DNA of 40,231 bases from Pirellulaceae bacterium (GCA_025459265.1 JALOQX010000011.1:1-40231); one strand, 5' to 3'. Numbered from the stretch's first letter, positions 27,063 to 36,749 are shown. The notes: generated from the letters alone by a model not told the origin. Numbers and translations: made by a program.

Positions 27063-27130
27063 CCGCGCCGCGCCGCTGCCGGGCCGCCGACGCGCTCACC
27101 CCGGCCACCGACCGGGAAAGGACAAGCGTC

Positions 27131-28009
27131 ATGAGCAAAAAGGACCATGGAAAATCGAGTGAGGGATCCGAGGGACCCGCTGCAGACACCGCGGGTGCCG
27201 AACGGGGCTCGTCCGATCAGAAGGTCCACAGCAAAGGGATCAGCCGCCGCGAATACGCGCGGCGGCTGGCCGAGCTGCATGTTGAGCTGGTGAAGCTGCA
27301 GCATTGGATCGTCCACGAGAGACTCAAAGTGGTCATCGTGTTTGAAGGGCGTGACGCCGCCGGCAAAGGGGGGACGATCAAACGCATCACGGAATGCCTG
27401 AACCCGCGCGTCTGCCGCGTGGTCGCCCTGCCCGCCCCCACCGAACGGGAGCAGACGCAGTGGTACTTCCAGCGCTATGTCGCACACCTGCCCGCGGCCG
27501 GAGAAATGGTCTTGTTCGACCGCAGTTGGTACAACCGCGCGGGCGTGGAAAAGGTGATGGAATTCTGCACGGAAGAACAATACCAGGAATTCCTGCGGTC
27601 CTGCCCGGAATTCGAACGCATGCTCGTGCGGGCCGGCATCCATCTGATCAAGTACTGGTTCTCGGTCAGCAATGAAGAGCAGGAGCGCCGGTTCCAGCGT
27701 CGCATCCAGGATCCGACCAAACGCTGGAAGCTCAGCGACATGGACCTGAAGTCGCGGGAACGGTGGGTCGAGTTCTCCAAGGCCAAGGACAATATGTTCG
27801 CGGTGACCGATATCAAACAGGCTCCCTGGTACGTGGTACCGTCCGATTCCAAGAAAGCCGCGCGACTCAATTGCATCACGCACCTGCTGAGCCTGTTTCC
27901 CTACGAAGACCTCTCGCCCAAGCCGTTCGCACTCCCCCCGCGCCGCATCGACAACAGCTACGTGCGGCCGCCGATGGAAGATCAGAACATGGTGCCGCAA
28001 ATCTACTGA
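27131..28009 (+). CDS. ppk2: Polyphosphate kinase 2
   Basis: The 292-residue protein matches the PPK2 family, which moves phosphate between polyphosphate and nucleoside diphosphates (class I) or monophosphates (other classes). It has Walker A GRDAAGKGG at about 73-81, Walker B-region DRSWYNRAGVE at about 130-140, the lid-module region, and KYWFSVSNEEQERRF. The first 35 residues are a polar tail that varies in the family. The ATG at 27131 follows AAAGGA. It is the third gene after pckG, so polyphosphate might feed the GTP/ATP pool used nearby. That is inference from position only. Confidence 0.95.
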   Translation: MSKKDHGKSSEGSEGPAADTAGAERGSSDQKVHSKGISRREYARRLAELHVELVKLQHWIVHERLKVVIVFEGRDAAGKGGTIKRITECLNPRVCRVVALPAPTEREQTQWYFQRYVAHLPAAGEMVLFDRSWYNRAGVEKVMEFCTEEQYQEFLRSCPEFERMLVRAGIHLIKYWFSVSNEEQERRFQRRIQDPTKRWKLSDMDLKSRERWVEFSKAKDNMFAVTDIKQAPWYVVPSDSKKAARLNCITHLLSLFPYEDLSPKPFALPPRRIDNSYVRPPMEDQNMVPQIY

Positions 28010-28052
28010 CCTTGACAGCGCCGCGCCGCCATACGCCCCGTCCTGAATGCGC

Positions 28053-29621
28053 TCACGAGGCGTACCAGCGGGCCAGCAGCGTGCGCGCGGCCTGGCGAAT
28101 CGGGGCGATCTCCCCTGCCGCACGCTTCGCCGCCACCTGCTTCATCTGCAGGCTCATCCGGGCATTGTGCCGAAAGCGGTCGTAGTGCCGATCCAGGAAA
28201 TCCCAGTACAGCGTTGTGAACGGGCAAGCCTGCGGACCCGTACTCACCCGCGGGTCGTACCGGCACCCCGCACAGAAGTTGCTCATCTTGTCGATGTAGT
28301 TGCCCGTCGAGACGTACGGCTTCGTGCCGACGATGCCGCCGTCCCCGTACTGGCTCATCCCCAGCGCGTTGGGCAGTGACACCCAGTCGATGGCATCCAG
28401 GTACATGGCCATATGCCATTCGTGGAACCGCCGCGGGTGCACGCCGGCCAACAACGCCAGGTTGCCCAACACCATCAGGCGATGAATGTGGTGCGCATAG
28501 CCGTAGCGGAGGACGTGCCGCAACGATTGCCGGACGCAGGCCAGGTCTGTACCGCCATGCCAGTAGAAAGCAGGTACCTCGCGGTCGTGGCCGAGCGCAT
28601 TCAACTCCTGATAGTGGGGCATCTGCAGCCAGTAGACACCGCGGATGAACTCGCGCCATCCCAGCACCTGGCGCACAAAACCCTCGGCACTGTTGAGCGG
28701 CACCCGACCACCCAGATATGCGGCGACCGCCTGGTCCACGCACTCGCGCGGCGTAAGCAGTTTCAGGTTGAGCGAACTGGAGAGCCGCGAATGATACAGG
28801 AACGGTTCGTCCGTCCACATCGCGTCTTCGTAGGTTCCGAAGAGCGGCAGGCCCCGCGCGATGAAATCGCGGAGCATCCGGCGGGCCTGAGCGCGTGTCA
28901 CCGGCACGCTGAAATCGTCCAGCGTGCCGGGATGGTTGGCATACCGGCGGGCGACCAGGGCCAGCACTTCCCGCGTCACCGCGTCGGGCCGGCATGCGCG
29001 GGGCCGCCACCGCTCCGGAGGACCCGAGCGGGGCAAGGGCCGGCGGTTGTCGTGGTCCAGGTTCCAGGCGCCCCCCACGGGCTCCCCGTCCCGCATCAAC
29101 ACCTCGTGCTTGCGGCGCATGTGTCGGTAAAACGTCTCGAGCAACAGCGATCGTCGCCCAGCCGCGAAGTCCCGAAACTCCTCCACGCCACAATAGAAGT
29201 GGCGATCCGGCCGCACTTCGAGCGGCACGTCCAGGTCGGCTGCCCGCTGCTGCAGCCTGCTCAGCACGCGATAGTCCCCGGGCCAGACGACGATCAGCCG
29301 CTCCGGCCGCAAGGCAGGCACGTCCCGGTCCAGGATCGTGGCGAAGTCGGGACCCCGATCCCGCCTGCGATCCGTCGTCAGCGCGTGATAGCGAACTTGC
29401 AGACCCCGCGCGCAAAGTTCGTCCCGGAAATGACGCATCGCGGAAAAGAACAGAGCGATCCGCTGCTGGTGACACCAGACGTGCGTCGCCTCCTGATCGA
29501 CCTCGGCCATCCACACCATGTCCGCGGCAGGGTCGATTCCCTCGAACACGGCGGCATGATGGTCCAATTGGTCCCCCAGCACCAGCAGGAGGTGACGAGC
29601 ACGGTCACGCGGTCGCGGCAT
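28053..29621 (-). CDS. Cryptochrome/photolyase-related protein, FeS (PhrB-like) type
   Basis: The ATG at 29621 follows GGGGAG by about 6 bases. At 522 residues it matches the family of prokaryotic (6-4) photolyases and FeS-BCP cryptochromes. The N-terminal Rossmann-like domain ([11 protein letters not shown]) leads to the FAD-binding helical region ([39 protein letters not shown]). The four cysteines for a 4Fe-4S cluster are present: one near 361 (ACVRQS), two near 449 and 452 (NFCAGC) and one near 465 (ACPF). Light-driven repair of (6-4) photoproducts is the likely role; a photoreceptor is the alternative. It converges with ppk2, 43 bp between stops. Confidence 0.92.
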   Translation of the reverse strand: MPRPRDRARHLLLVLGDQLDHHAAVFEGIDPAADMVWMAEVDQEATHVWCHQQRIALFFSAMRHFRDELCARGLQVRYHALTTDRRRDRGPDFATILDRDVPALRPERLIVVWPGDYRVLSRLQQRAADLDVPLEVRPDRHFYCGVEEFRDFAAGRRSLLLETFYRHMRRKHEVLMRDGEPVGGAWNLDHDNRRPLPRSGPPERWRPRACRPDAVTREVLALVARRYANHPGTLDDFSVPVTRAQARRMLRDFIARGLPLFGTYEDAMWTDEPFLYHSRLSSSLNLKLLTPRECVDQAVAAYLGGRVPLNSAEGFVRQVLGWREFIRGVYWLQMPHYQELNALGHDREVPAFYWHGGTDLACVRQSLRHVLRYGYAHHIHRLMVLGNLALLAGVHPRRFHEWHMAMYLDAIDWVSLPNALGMSQYGDGGIVGTKPYVSTGNYIDKMSNFCAGCRYDPRVSTGPQACPFTTLYWDFLDRHYDRFRHNARMSLQMKQVAAKRAAGEIAPIRQAARTLLARWYAS

Positions 29622-30132
29622 GGAGCACTCCCCGGTTCTCTGGAGACCGGACGGTCCGGCACGTCAGTGGCCGTGCACTTGCGTGCCTGCTGTGCCTGGT
29701 CGCCGTACGCATGGCTTGCGAGGGCACGCGCGAAGAGCATTATCGCCGCGCAGAACCAGCGGACAACCAGCATGAAGGCCGAGCCAGGGCACTACAGGCG
29801 GGGTGGGCGCAATCGTTACGACCGGTACGCTCCGCTCTCGCCGGGCGGGGATCGAGCGAAATCGAACTGCGGCGGCCGGAGCACGGCCGAGAGAGAACCT
29901 ACCGTTGGAGGGAACCAGGGCGACCCGCGTCGGGTTTCCACACCGCAAGGTGTCTTTCATACTTCCCTCAGGGGGCTACAATTAAGCACGATCACGGCAC
30001 CGGTGCCTGAGCGCCTCGTCTGGCACGCGGAGATCACACGTTCCTGGCATGCGGGAGAGCATTGTTCACTCAACAGCCCCTGCCGACAGGTCCACCCATC
30101 TCGGGATCGAGATTTGACGAAAGGACAAGATC
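29622..30132. other. Gene-free stretch of 511 bp between photolyase and HU genes
   Basis: I see no supported gene. Reading frames that cross it are continuations of frames antiparallel or out of phase to the photolyase gene. The right half contains a promoter-like sequence (29955-29982) that could serve the HU gene. An in-frame segment on the minus strand starting at 29773 resembles a signal peptide, but it runs into the photolyase start in a shadow frame. Confidence 0.6.
29955..29982 (+). promoter_or_regulatory. Candidate promoter of the HU-like gene
   Basis: TACAAT at 29977-29982 matches five of six positions of a -10 box, with TTTCAT at 29955-29960 as a weak -35 at 16 bases. It lies in a locally A/T-richer patch of the gene-free stretch, about 150 bases upstream of the HU start, implying a leader of roughly 145 bases. 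Confidence 0.35.
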
Positions 30133-30462
30133 ATGGAACCCCAACAACCTGCTACGCCCCAGAAGCCCCTGTCCAAAACGGAGATTATTGCGACCTTGTC
30201 CGAGGCCACTGAGCTGACCAAGCAGCAGGTGGCCGGGTTGCTGGATGAACTCGCCAAGTTGATTGCCAAGAACCTCGACGAGGCGGGGCCGGGAGTCTTT
30301 ACGGTGCCGGGCTTGCTGAAGATTCACGTCGTGCGCAAACCCGCCACGCCCGAGCGCAAGGGGATCAACCCGTTCACCAAGGAAGAGACGATCTTCAAGG
30401 CGAAGCCGGCCAAGAATGTCGTCAAGGTCGTGGCGCTGAAGGGACTCAAGGACATGGTGTGA
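30133..30462 (+). CDS. HU-family DNA-binding protein
   Basis: The 109-residue product matches HU/IHF: an N-terminal helix pair (KTEIIATLSEATELTKQQVAGLLDEL split by turns), VFTVPGLLKIHVVRKPATPER for the saddle and start of the DNA-clasping arm, and KPAKNVVKVVALKGLKD at the end. It has a Pro/Gln-rich tail of about 12 residues before the HU fold, so it is somewhat longer than the usual 90. The arm lacks the classic RNPQT sequence (it reads KGINPFTKEE). AAAGGA precedes the ATG at 30133. It likely acts in nucleoid packing and stands alone. Confidence 0.93.
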   Translation: MEPQQPATPQKPLSKTEIIATLSEATELTKQQVAGLLDELAKLIAKNLDEAGPGVFTVPGLLKIHVVRKPATPERKGINPFTKEETIFKAKPAKNVVKVVALKGLKDMV

Positions 30463-30463
30463 G

Positions 30464-30484
30464 CGGTCTGCCCACGGGCGACCG
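30464..30484. terminator. Candidate hairpin just after the HU stop
   Basis: CGGTC-T-GCC and GGC-GACCG can pair as an 8-bp stem with one bulged T and a CACG loop, beginning one base after the HU stop and lying between convergent genes. There is no U-tract, so it is only a possible terminator. Confidence 0.25.
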
Positions 30485-30540
30485 GTCCCCCGCACCTCCC
30501 TGCCTGGCACGCGGCACCGTGGCTGGGTCGGACGGTGCGA

Positions 30541-32223
30541 TCACACCCATCCGAACGCCGGAGCGAGTATGCGCAGTCCGGCGAGGATGATAACGAAGGC
30601 CAGTACGTCCAACACGATGCCGAACCGCAGCATGGCGGTAACTGGCACGTGGCCGCTGGAGTACACCAGGGCGTTGGGCGGCGTCGAAATGGGCAGCATG
30701 AAGGCCATATTCGCCCCCAGGCAGGCCGCCAGGGCGGGCACCAGCGGACTGATGCCATTGGCCTGGGCGATGCTGATCACAACGGGCACGAGCATATTGG
30801 TCGCCGCCGTGTTGGACGTGATCTCCGTCAGCAGAATTCCCAGCGCTGCCGCCAACGCGGTGACGCTCCACAGCGTCTCGACACCTAGCGCGGTGACGAT
30901 CGCGTGACCGATGTGTTCGGCCAGCCCGGTGACGAACATGAGTCGGCCGAGCGACAGTCCGCCGCCGAAGAGCAGGATCGTCCCCCAATCAATCTGCACG
31001 GCCTCGGACCAGCCGAGCGTGAACCGTCGTTCGCGCCAGTTGATCGGCAGGAAGAACAGCAGCGACGCAGCCAGGACGGCGACCACCGCCTCGTCCAATC
31101 GCTCGGTCAGCGTGCGCACCCAGGGTTGCTCGCCCAGACCGCACGCCGCGAGCACACCAGGGGTGATCCACAAGGTCACGGCAAGGACGAACGCCGCCAG
31201 GCAGTTGCGCTGACCGGCAGTCCACGGCTCCAGCTGATGTTCGACACGATCGAGGTAGTGTCTGGCGCCGTTTACGTCGCCGTCCGTGGCCGGGAAACTC
31301 CGGGCCCCAATGACGAAGATGGCTACGCCGCAGGCCAGGGCGATGGGGGTCATGAACATGATCCAGGTCAGGAAGTTGATCTTCACGCCGGCCAGTTCGT
31401 CCAGCAGGCCAAGGGTGATCAGGTTGGGGGGCGTACCGATGGGTGTGATGATGCCACCCGCGGTTGTCGCGTAGGCGATCGTCAGCAGGAAGCCGGCCGA
31501 GAACGACCGACTGCCACGCGGCTGTGTCAGGCCAGCTGCTCCGAGAACGCCGATCGTTACCGGCAGCATCATCGCGGCGGTGGCCGTGTTACTGAGCCAC
31601 GCCGAGAGTGCCATGCAGAGCAGGAGCATGGCGAGACGGATCCGGTTGAGGCTCCCTTGCACCAAGGGCAGCGACAACAGGGACAGCGCAATGCGCCGAT
31701 CGAGCTGATGGACCGAAATCGCCCGGCCCAGCATGAAGCTGCCCACAAACAGGAAGATGGTGGGACTGGCAAACGGCGTGAACACCTCGGTCGCCCCCGC
31801 CACGCCGCACACGACACATAAGGCTGCACCCCACAAAGCCGTCGCCGGCAGCGGGATGGCCTCGGTGATCCACCAGGTCACGACCCAGGATACGACAGCC
31901 AGCAGACGGTGTGCCTCCCCCGTCAGGCTCGGCACAGGCAGGACCCAGCACAGGCCGAAGACGGCCGGACCCAGCCACAATCCGGCCGTGCGCCGCAGCC
32001 GCTCAAACTGGGCCTCGCGTTCGTCAGCGCTTGTACCGGCGACCTTCTTGCGCAACGGCGGCTCCCCATGTTTGAGCCAGTCTCTCAGGACAGAACAGGT
32101 CCGTACCGTCCGGGACGGCCATCCAGTCTCCAGCGCCGCAAACAAGGGTGTCAAGCAGGAAATCCCGCGAGACTTGCCCCGCCCAGTCGGCGCGTAGACA
32201 ATAAGTCCGTACCTGAACACCAT
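30541..32223 (-). CDS. DASS-family (SLC13-type) sodium:dicarboxylate transporter-like protein
   Basis: It is a polytopic inner-membrane protein with about 12 hydrophobic segments and the paired family signatures: SNTATAAMMLP in the first half and TSNTAATNMLVPV in the second, each followed by a Pro-rich hairpin (TPIGTPPNLI, STPPNALVYSSG). These form the Na+/substrate site that imports di- or tricarboxylates, or sulfate in some relatives. The start is uncertain. The ATG at 32223 has GAGGAG directly against it (too close), and the protein-like part begins near LRDWLKHGEPP. A TTG at 32145 or another non-ATG start is possible. It diverges from the isomerase-like gene at 32243. Confidence 0.85.
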   Translation of the reverse strand: MVFRYGLIVYAPTGRGKSRGISCLTPLFAALETGWPSRTVRTCSVLRDWLKHGEPPLRKKVAGTSADEREAQFERLRRTAGLWLGPAVFGLCWVLPVPSLTGEAHRLLAVVSWVVTWWITEAIPLPATALWGAALCVVCGVAGATEVFTPFASPTIFLFVGSFMLGRAISVHQLDRRIALSLLSLPLVQGSLNRIRLAMLLLCMALSAWLSNTATAAMMLPVTIGVLGAAGLTQPRGSRSFSAGFLLTIAYATTAGGIITPIGTPPNLITLGLLDELAGVKINFLTWIMFMTPIALACGVAIFVIGARSFPATDGDVNGARHYLDRVEHQLEPWTAGQRNCLAAFVLAVTLWITPGVLAACGLGEQPWVRTLTERLDEAVVAVLAASLLFFLPINWRERRFTLGWSEAVQIDWGTILLFGGGLSLGRLMFVTGLAEHIGHAIVTALGVETLWSVTALAAALGILLTEITSNTAATNMLVPVVISIAQANGISPLVPALAACLGANMAFMLPISTPPNALVYSSGHVPVTAMLRFGIVLDVLAFVIILAGLRILAPAFGWV

Positions 32224-32242
32224 CTCCTCAGGAGCACGAGCG

Positions 32243-33124
32243 ATGTTGCGACGAACGTTTCTGCAAGCTGCCGGAGCCACGCTGACCGCGCTGGCAAGCC
32301 GCCCGGTGAGCGCCGCGCCGGAGCAGGATTCCTACGTGAAGACGATGGGACTGCAGCTCTACACACTGCGGAACCAGCTCGACAAGGACCTGGCGGGCAC
32401 GCTGCGCGCGGTCGCCGACGCCGGCTATTACCAGGTCGAGCTGATGCGCGTCGTCGGAGGAGAGAACGTCTTCCGGGCGGCATGCGACGCAGGGCTTCAC
32501 GTCTCGTCAGCCATGATCGATTGGGAGACGCTGGTGCACGCCGGCAAAACGGGCGTGCCCTCGTTCGGCCAGACACTGGAAGTGGCCGAGAAACAGCAGC
32601 TCAAGTTTCTGGTCATCCCGTACATCGGCAAGGAAGACCGGCGGACGGTCGATCAGATGAAAGCGTTCGCACGCCGGGCCAATCGCGCAGGCAATGCCTG
32701 CCGCGATGCCGGCATCCAGCTATGTTATCACCATCACTCGTTTGAGTTCGGTCCGCTCGGCGGCGGCACGACCGCTTGGGATATCCTGGTACAGGAGTGC
32801 GACCCGGCACTGGTCAAGTTCGAGATCGATACGTTCTGGGCCGCGATCGGGGGACGCGATCCCGTGAAGACCATTCGCGATCTTGGCCAACGTGTGGCGC
32901 AAGTGCACCTGAAGGACCTGCCGGCGGGTACGGCGGTGAACTACGACGAAGGGAGCGTTTCGCCCGAGACCTTTCAGGCGGTGGGGGACGGAAGCCTGGA
33001 TTGGCCGGCCGTGTTGGCAGCCGCGCACGCTGCCGGCGTCGTGCAGTGCCACGTCGAACAGGACCATGCTCCCGACCCGCTGGCCAGCATCGCCCGGAGC
33101 ATCCAGCACCTCAAGTCGCTGTGA
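32243..33124 (+). CDS. Tat-exported sugar phosphate isomerase/epimerase-like TIM barrel
   Basis: The ATG at 32243 follows CAGGAG by about 9 bases. The 293-residue protein opens with a twin-arginine-type signal (LRRTFLQAAGATLTALA). The rest is the xylose isomerase-like TIM barrel (AP endonuclease 2 superfamily): GLQLYTLRNQL, DAGYYQVEL, YHHHSFEFGP, KFEIDTFWAAIGG, VHLKDLPAG and a final HVEQD. The metal-binding Glu, Asp, His and Glu are at the expected strand ends. Planctomycetes encode many exported members of unknown substrate. The following oxidoreductase starts 5 bp after its stop, so they are probably one operon. Confidence 0.9.
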   Translation: MLRRTFLQAAGATLTALASRPVSAAPEQDSYVKTMGLQLYTLRNQLDKDLAGTLRAVADAGYYQVELMRVVGGENVFRAACDAGLHVSSAMIDWETLVHAGKTGVPSFGQTLEVAEKQQLKFLVIPYIGKEDRRTVDQMKAFARRANRAGNACRDAGIQLCYHHHSFEFGPLGGGTTAWDILVQECDPALVKFEIDTFWAAIGGRDPVKTIRDLGQRVAQVHLKDLPAGTAVNYDEGSVSPETFQAVGDGSLDWPAVLAAAHAAGVVQCHVEQDHAPDPLASIARSIQHLKSL

Positions 33125-33129
33125 CACAC

Positions 33130-34158
33130 ATGTCGACCTCGATCCCCACGCACATGCGCGCGCTGGTACTCGACCATTACGGCGATGATGCCATCGGCGC
33201 CATTGCGGGCTTGAAGCTGGCGGACCGTCCGGTGCCTGCGCCGGGCCGCGGCCAGGTGCTGGTCCGGATCGAAGCGGCGCCCTGCAACCCTTCAGATCTC
33301 CTGCTGCTGCAAGGCAAGTATGGCACGCTCAAGACGCTCCCCACGGTGCCTGGCTGGGAAGGGGCGGGACGCGTGGTGGCGCACGGCGGCGGTTGGCTCG
33401 CCCGCTGGCTGCAGGGGCGGCGGGTCGCGTGCGCTGTTCAGGAGGACCGCGACGGCACCTGGGGGCAGTACGCGTTGGCCAACGCCCGCGAGTGCGTTCC
33501 CTTGCGACGTGAGGTTCCTGTCGAACAGGCGGCCAGTCTGATCATCAATCCCTTCACGGCGGTGGGGTTGTTGGATACCGCCCGGCGTGGCGGCCACCGC
33601 GCAGCGGTACATACAGCTGCCGCAAGTCAACTTGGACGCATGCTCGTCTCCCTGGCACGCGAGTGCCACTTTCCGATCGTGCACGTCGTGCGGCGCGACG
33701 AGCAAGCCGACCTGCTGCGATCACTGGGGGCCACACACATCCTCAACTCGTCCGCCGCCGACTTCGCCGAGGCGTTGCGCGCGACCTGTCGCCGGCTGCA
33801 GGCCACAGTGACGTTCGAGGCGGTGGCCGGAGATCTGACCGGCTTGTTGCTCGAAAACATGCCCCCGGGTTCGACGATCTACGTCTACGGTGCGCTCTCC
33901 CAGCAGGCATGCGGTCGTATTGACCCGATCGATCTGATCTTCCGCGAGCAGACCGTCGCCGGCTTCTTCCTGGGGACGTGGCTGCGCAAGCAAGGTAGCC
34001 TGGGGATGCTGCGACTGGCGCGGCGCGTGCAACAACTGCTGCTCAACGGCACGATCGTGACCTCGATCCAGCGGCGTTTAACGCTCGATCAGGCCGTGGA
34101 TGGCCTGCGCCAGTACGTCGAGCACATGACCGACGGGAAGGTGTTGATCTGTCCCTAG
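33130..34158 (+). CDS. Zinc-less MDR-family (quinone oxidoreductase-like) dehydrogenase
   Basis: The ATG at 33130 lies 5 bp after the isomerase gene; an ATG at 33154 is an alternative. The 342-residue product has the medium-chain dehydrogenase layout: a GroES-like N-terminal part (VRIEAAPCNPSDLLLLQGKYG, VPGWEGAGRVV) and a Rossmann domain (VHTAAASQLGRMLVSLAR, LRSLGATHILNSS). The Cys and His ligands of zinc alcohol dehydrogenases are not evident, and the NPSD motif fits the NADPH:quinone reductase/enoyl reductase branch. It probably reduces a carbonyl or activated double bond with NADPH. The substrate is unknown. Confidence 0.88.
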   Translation: MSTSIPTHMRALVLDHYGDDAIGAIAGLKLADRPVPAPGRGQVLVRIEAAPCNPSDLLLLQGKYGTLKTLPTVPGWEGAGRVVAHGGGWLARWLQGRRVACAVQEDRDGTWGQYALANARECVPLRREVPVEQAASLIINPFTAVGLLDTARRGGHRAAVHTAAASQLGRMLVSLARECHFPIVHVVRRDEQADLLRSLGATHILNSSAADFAEALRATCRRLQATVTFEAVAGDLTGLLLENMPPGSTIYVYGALSQQACGRIDPIDLIFREQTVAGFFLGTWLRKQGSLGMLRLARRVQQLLLNGTIVTSIQRRLTLDQAVDGLRQYVEHMTDGKVLICP

Positions 34159-34212
34159 GTGAACGCCAGCAGCACCTGCCGCGGGGTGGTCTGTCGCGGA
34201 GGCAAGCCAATC

Positions 34213-34626
34213 ATGGGGCTGATTCGAATCGACCGCAACCCGACCCGACGCCAGCTGGCGACGTTTGGAGTCGTCTGGTTCGCTTTCTTTGCGCTGGCTG
34301 GTCTGGGCGCGGCGCTGCGCGGCGCGATGGGTCTTGCCCCGTCAGTCTGGGCGGTTGCGGTGGTGGTGCCGCTGCTGGGTTGGATGTCGCCGCAGTTCAT
34401 GCGGATCGTGTATTTGGGCATGTCCTATCTTGCATTTCCCGTTGGATTTGTGTTGTCATACTTGATACTGGCCGGCGTCTATTACCTGGTGCTGACACCG
34501 ATCGGCCTGGTTCTCCGGATGGCTGGGCACGATCCGCTGCAGAGGCGGTTTGACGCGCGGGCGCAGTCGTACTGGGTGGAGCGGGAGCGCGCTGCACCGC
34601 TGCAGCGGTATTTCCGGCAGTACTGA
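34213..34626 (+). CDS. SxtJ-family small membrane protein
   Basis: The ATG at 34213 has GGAGG 9 bases upstream; a GTG at 34159 touching the previous stop is less likely. The 137-residue protein has four hydrophobic segments (VVWFAFFALAGLGAAL, VWAVAVVVPLLGWM, YLAFPVGFVLSYLI, YYLVLTPIGLVLRM) and a polar C-terminus ending in RAAPLQRYFRQY. This matches the SxtJ family named from saxitoxin clusters. The family usually lies with a carbamoyltransferase and a DUF5989 protein. Here the DUF5989 gene follows, but no carbamoyltransferase is next to it. Function is unknown. Confidence 0.8.
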   Translation: MGLIRIDRNPTRRQLATFGVVWFAFFALAGLGAALRGAMGLAPSVWAVAVVVPLLGWMSPQFMRIVYLGMSYLAFPVGFVLSYLILAGVYYLVLTPIGLVLRMAGHDPLQRRFDARAQSYWVERERAAPLQRYFRQY

Positions 34627-34655
34627 ACGACCTGGCCGTGGGGGAGCGCGAACGC

Positions 34656-34877
34656 ATGACGGGCGAATCATCGAATTCGGGCGAACCGCCGCGGCGTGAA
34701 TCGCTGGCGGAGCAAGCTCAGCAGCACCAGCCCGGCCTGCTTCGGGAGCTTCTGGAGTTCCTGATTCACGAGAAGAAGTGGTGGTTGATTCCGATTGTCA
34801 TCGTGCTGTTGGCGCTGGGACTGCTCGTTGTGCTGGGAAGCACCGGCGCCGCGCCGTTCATCTACACGGTGTTTTAG
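34656..34877 (+). CDS. DUF5989 family small membrane protein
   Basis: The ATG at 34656 has GGGGAG 9 bases upstream; a GTG at 34638 is an alternative. The 73-residue product has a polar N-terminus, the family hallmark EKKWWLIPIVIVLLALGLL as a single membrane segment, and the end APFIYTVF. It follows the SxtJ-like gene by 29 bp, the usual pairing. Their joint function is not established. Confidence 0.85.
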   Translation: MTGESSNSGEPPRRESLAEQAQQHQPGLLRELLEFLIHEKKWWLIPIVIVLLALGLLVVLGSTGAAPFIYTVF

Positions 34878-35020
34878 ACCAGAGTATCGACGCGACCGCG
34901 CGCACGGATGCCGCGGGCTGCCTCCAGCGCGTGGAACAGGAGCTGGCCCCGTCGGGGACTGCTGCCGCCGCGCCGCACTGAGCGCGTCGGTCGATCGGTG
35001 ATGACCTCATGAGGTGTCTG

Positions 35021-36718
35021 ATGCCTGCATCACGCTATCCGCTGTTTGTGCGACACGACCTGGACGGATTCTTCGGCCTGGCCATCGATAACCTCGTGCA
35101 GCTGCTGCTGATCGTGTCGCTCTGCAGCCTCTTCTGCGGGATGACCGGCGACAACGCCACGTTCATTACCGACCTGATTCTGCCGGGGGCCGCCGTTTCG
35201 CTGGTCGTCGGCAACCTGTTTTATGCCTTCCAGGCGCGCCGACTCGCGCGGCGCGAGGGGCGTTCTGATGTGACGGCCCTCCCGTATGGCATCAACACCC
35301 CCTCGCTGCTGGTCTATGTCTTTTTCGTGATGAAACCCGCGTATGAACGGTCCGGCGATCCGTCGTACGCGTGGAAGCTGGGGTTGATCGCCTGCTTGGG
35401 GAGTGGCGTGATTGAGTTTCTGGGGGCGTTTGTGGCGGAGCGCCTGCGGCGCAATACGCCGCGGGCGGCACTGCTGGGTACGTTGGCTGGGATCGCCATT
35501 ACGTTTATCTCCATGACGTTTGCGCTGCAGATCTGGCAACGCCCCCTGCTGGCCATGGTGCCGATGGCGATTGTACTCCTGGTCTACTTCACCGACGTCC
35601 GATTTCCGTGGGGCCTGCCCGGCGGACTCGTGGCGGTGTTGATTGCCACCGCCCTGGCCTGGACGTTGAGTTGGATTGACTCGACGCTCGGTTATCGCCC
35701 CCTCTCGCACGTCACAATGGAGTGGTCGGCAGTGCAGGCCGCCTGGCAGGCAGGGGCGTGGCACGGACCGCAGTGGGTCGGTCCGGTGATCTGGGAGACG
35801 CTGCGCCTGCACAGCGGCGACATTCTGCCGCTGATCTCGGTCATCATTCCGATGGGGCTGTTCAACGTCCTGGGCAGCCTGCAGAACATTGAATCCGCCG
35901 AGGCAGGCGGAGATCGCTTTGCCACCGGGCCTTCGCTGGCGGTCAACGGGTTGGGGACCATTGCGGCAGCGCTGTTTGGCAGCTGTTTTCCGACCACGAT
36001 TTACATTGGGCATCCCGGCTGGAAGGGTTTGGGTGCCCGTGCGGGATACTCGACGCTCAATGCCATCGCCATGTCGGCCATCTGCCTGACCGGGACGGTG
36101 TCGCTGATCGGCAAGGTTGTTCCCATTGAGGCGGGGATTGCCATCGTCCTGTGGATTGGCATTGTGATCACGGCCCAGGCATTTCAGTGTACGCCCCTGC
36201 GGCACGCTCCGGCCGTGGCCTTCGGCCTGTTCCCGGCCATTGCCGCGTGGGGCGCGACGCTGGTCGCCGGCGCGTTCAACGTGGCCGGTATCCCAACCGG
36301 TGAGGTGATACCCGCCGCGCATACCATGCAGGACGTGTTGGCCGGGACGGTCGTGCCGTCCGGGATCGATGCGGACATCAACGGCTTCCTGCTGCACGGT
36401 CTGCTCGTAATGGAACGCGGGTACATCTTCACATGCATGATCCTGGCTGCCGTGAGTGCCTTGTTGATCGATCGTCGTTTTCGGCTGGCCGCCTGCTGGT
36501 GTCTGGCTGCAGCGCTGTTGACCTGGTGCGGGCTGATTCACGCCTACCAGCTCATCGGGAACGAAATTGACTACTTCCCGGTTTTCGTCGCTGCCGAGGA
36601 AAGTTCATTGACCTATCGGGGCTACGCCATCGCCGCCGGATATCTGCTGATGGCCGCCGTGTTCCTGTTGAGCAGCCTGCTGCCGGACCACACGCCGGCA
36701 GCGTCAAAGCCAGATTGA
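35021..36718 (+). CDS. NCS2-family (xanthine/uracil-type) permease
   Basis: Of the two ATGs at 35009 and 35021, the second has AGGTG about 5 bases upstream and gives [18 protein letters not shown], the usual family beginning. The 565-residue protein is hydrophobic throughout with about 12-14 membrane segments. [17 protein letters not shown] corresponds to the first half-helix region, and [20 protein letters not shown] and [17 protein letters not shown] to the conserved substrate region. It is closest in pattern to the AzgA-like branch of nucleobase:cation symporters. Purine transport is plausible, but specificity cannot be read. A 131-bp gap separates it from the DUF5989 gene. Confidence 0.88.
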   Translation: MPASRYPLFVRHDLDGFFGLAIDNLVQLLLIVSLCSLFCGMTGDNATFITDLILPGAAVSLVVGNLFYAFQARRLARREGRSDVTALPYGINTPSLLVYVFFVMKPAYERSGDPSYAWKLGLIACLGSGVIEFLGAFVAERLRRNTPRAALLGTLAGIAITFISMTFALQIWQRPLLAMVPMAIVLLVYFTDVRFPWGLPGGLVAVLIATALAWTLSWIDSTLGYRPLSHVTMEWSAVQAAWQAGAWHGPQWVGPVIWETLRLHSGDILPLISVIIPMGLFNVLGSLQNIESAEAGGDRFATGPSLAVNGLGTIAAALFGSCFPTTIYIGHPGWKGLGARAGYSTLNAIAMSAICLTGTVSLIGKVVPIEAGIAIVLWIGIVITAQAFQCTPLRHAPAVAFGLFPAIAAWGATLVAGAFNVAGIPTGEVIPAAHTMQDVLAGTVVPSGIDADINGFLLHGLLVMERGYIFTCMILAAVSALLIDRRFRLAACWCLAAALLTWCGLIHAYQLIGNEIDYFPVFVAAEESSLTYRGYAIAAGYLLMAAVFLLSSLLPDHTPAASKPD

Positions 36719-36749
36719 AGTCGTCGGAATGCACTCCGGAGGTGCCATC

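Noticed and set aside
29378-29773. Minus-strand ORF starting with a signal-peptide-like segment
   Set aside because: After about 25 residues it runs into a shadow frame of the photolyase gene; no ribosome binding site is seen.
28413-30212. Plus-strand ORF of 599 codons
   Set aside because: Antisense to photolyase and then out of frame into the HU gene.
35030-36541. Minus-strand ORF of 503 codons
   Set aside because: Antisense to the NCS2 permease; rich in Gln, Arg and His as expected from complementing membrane-protein codons.
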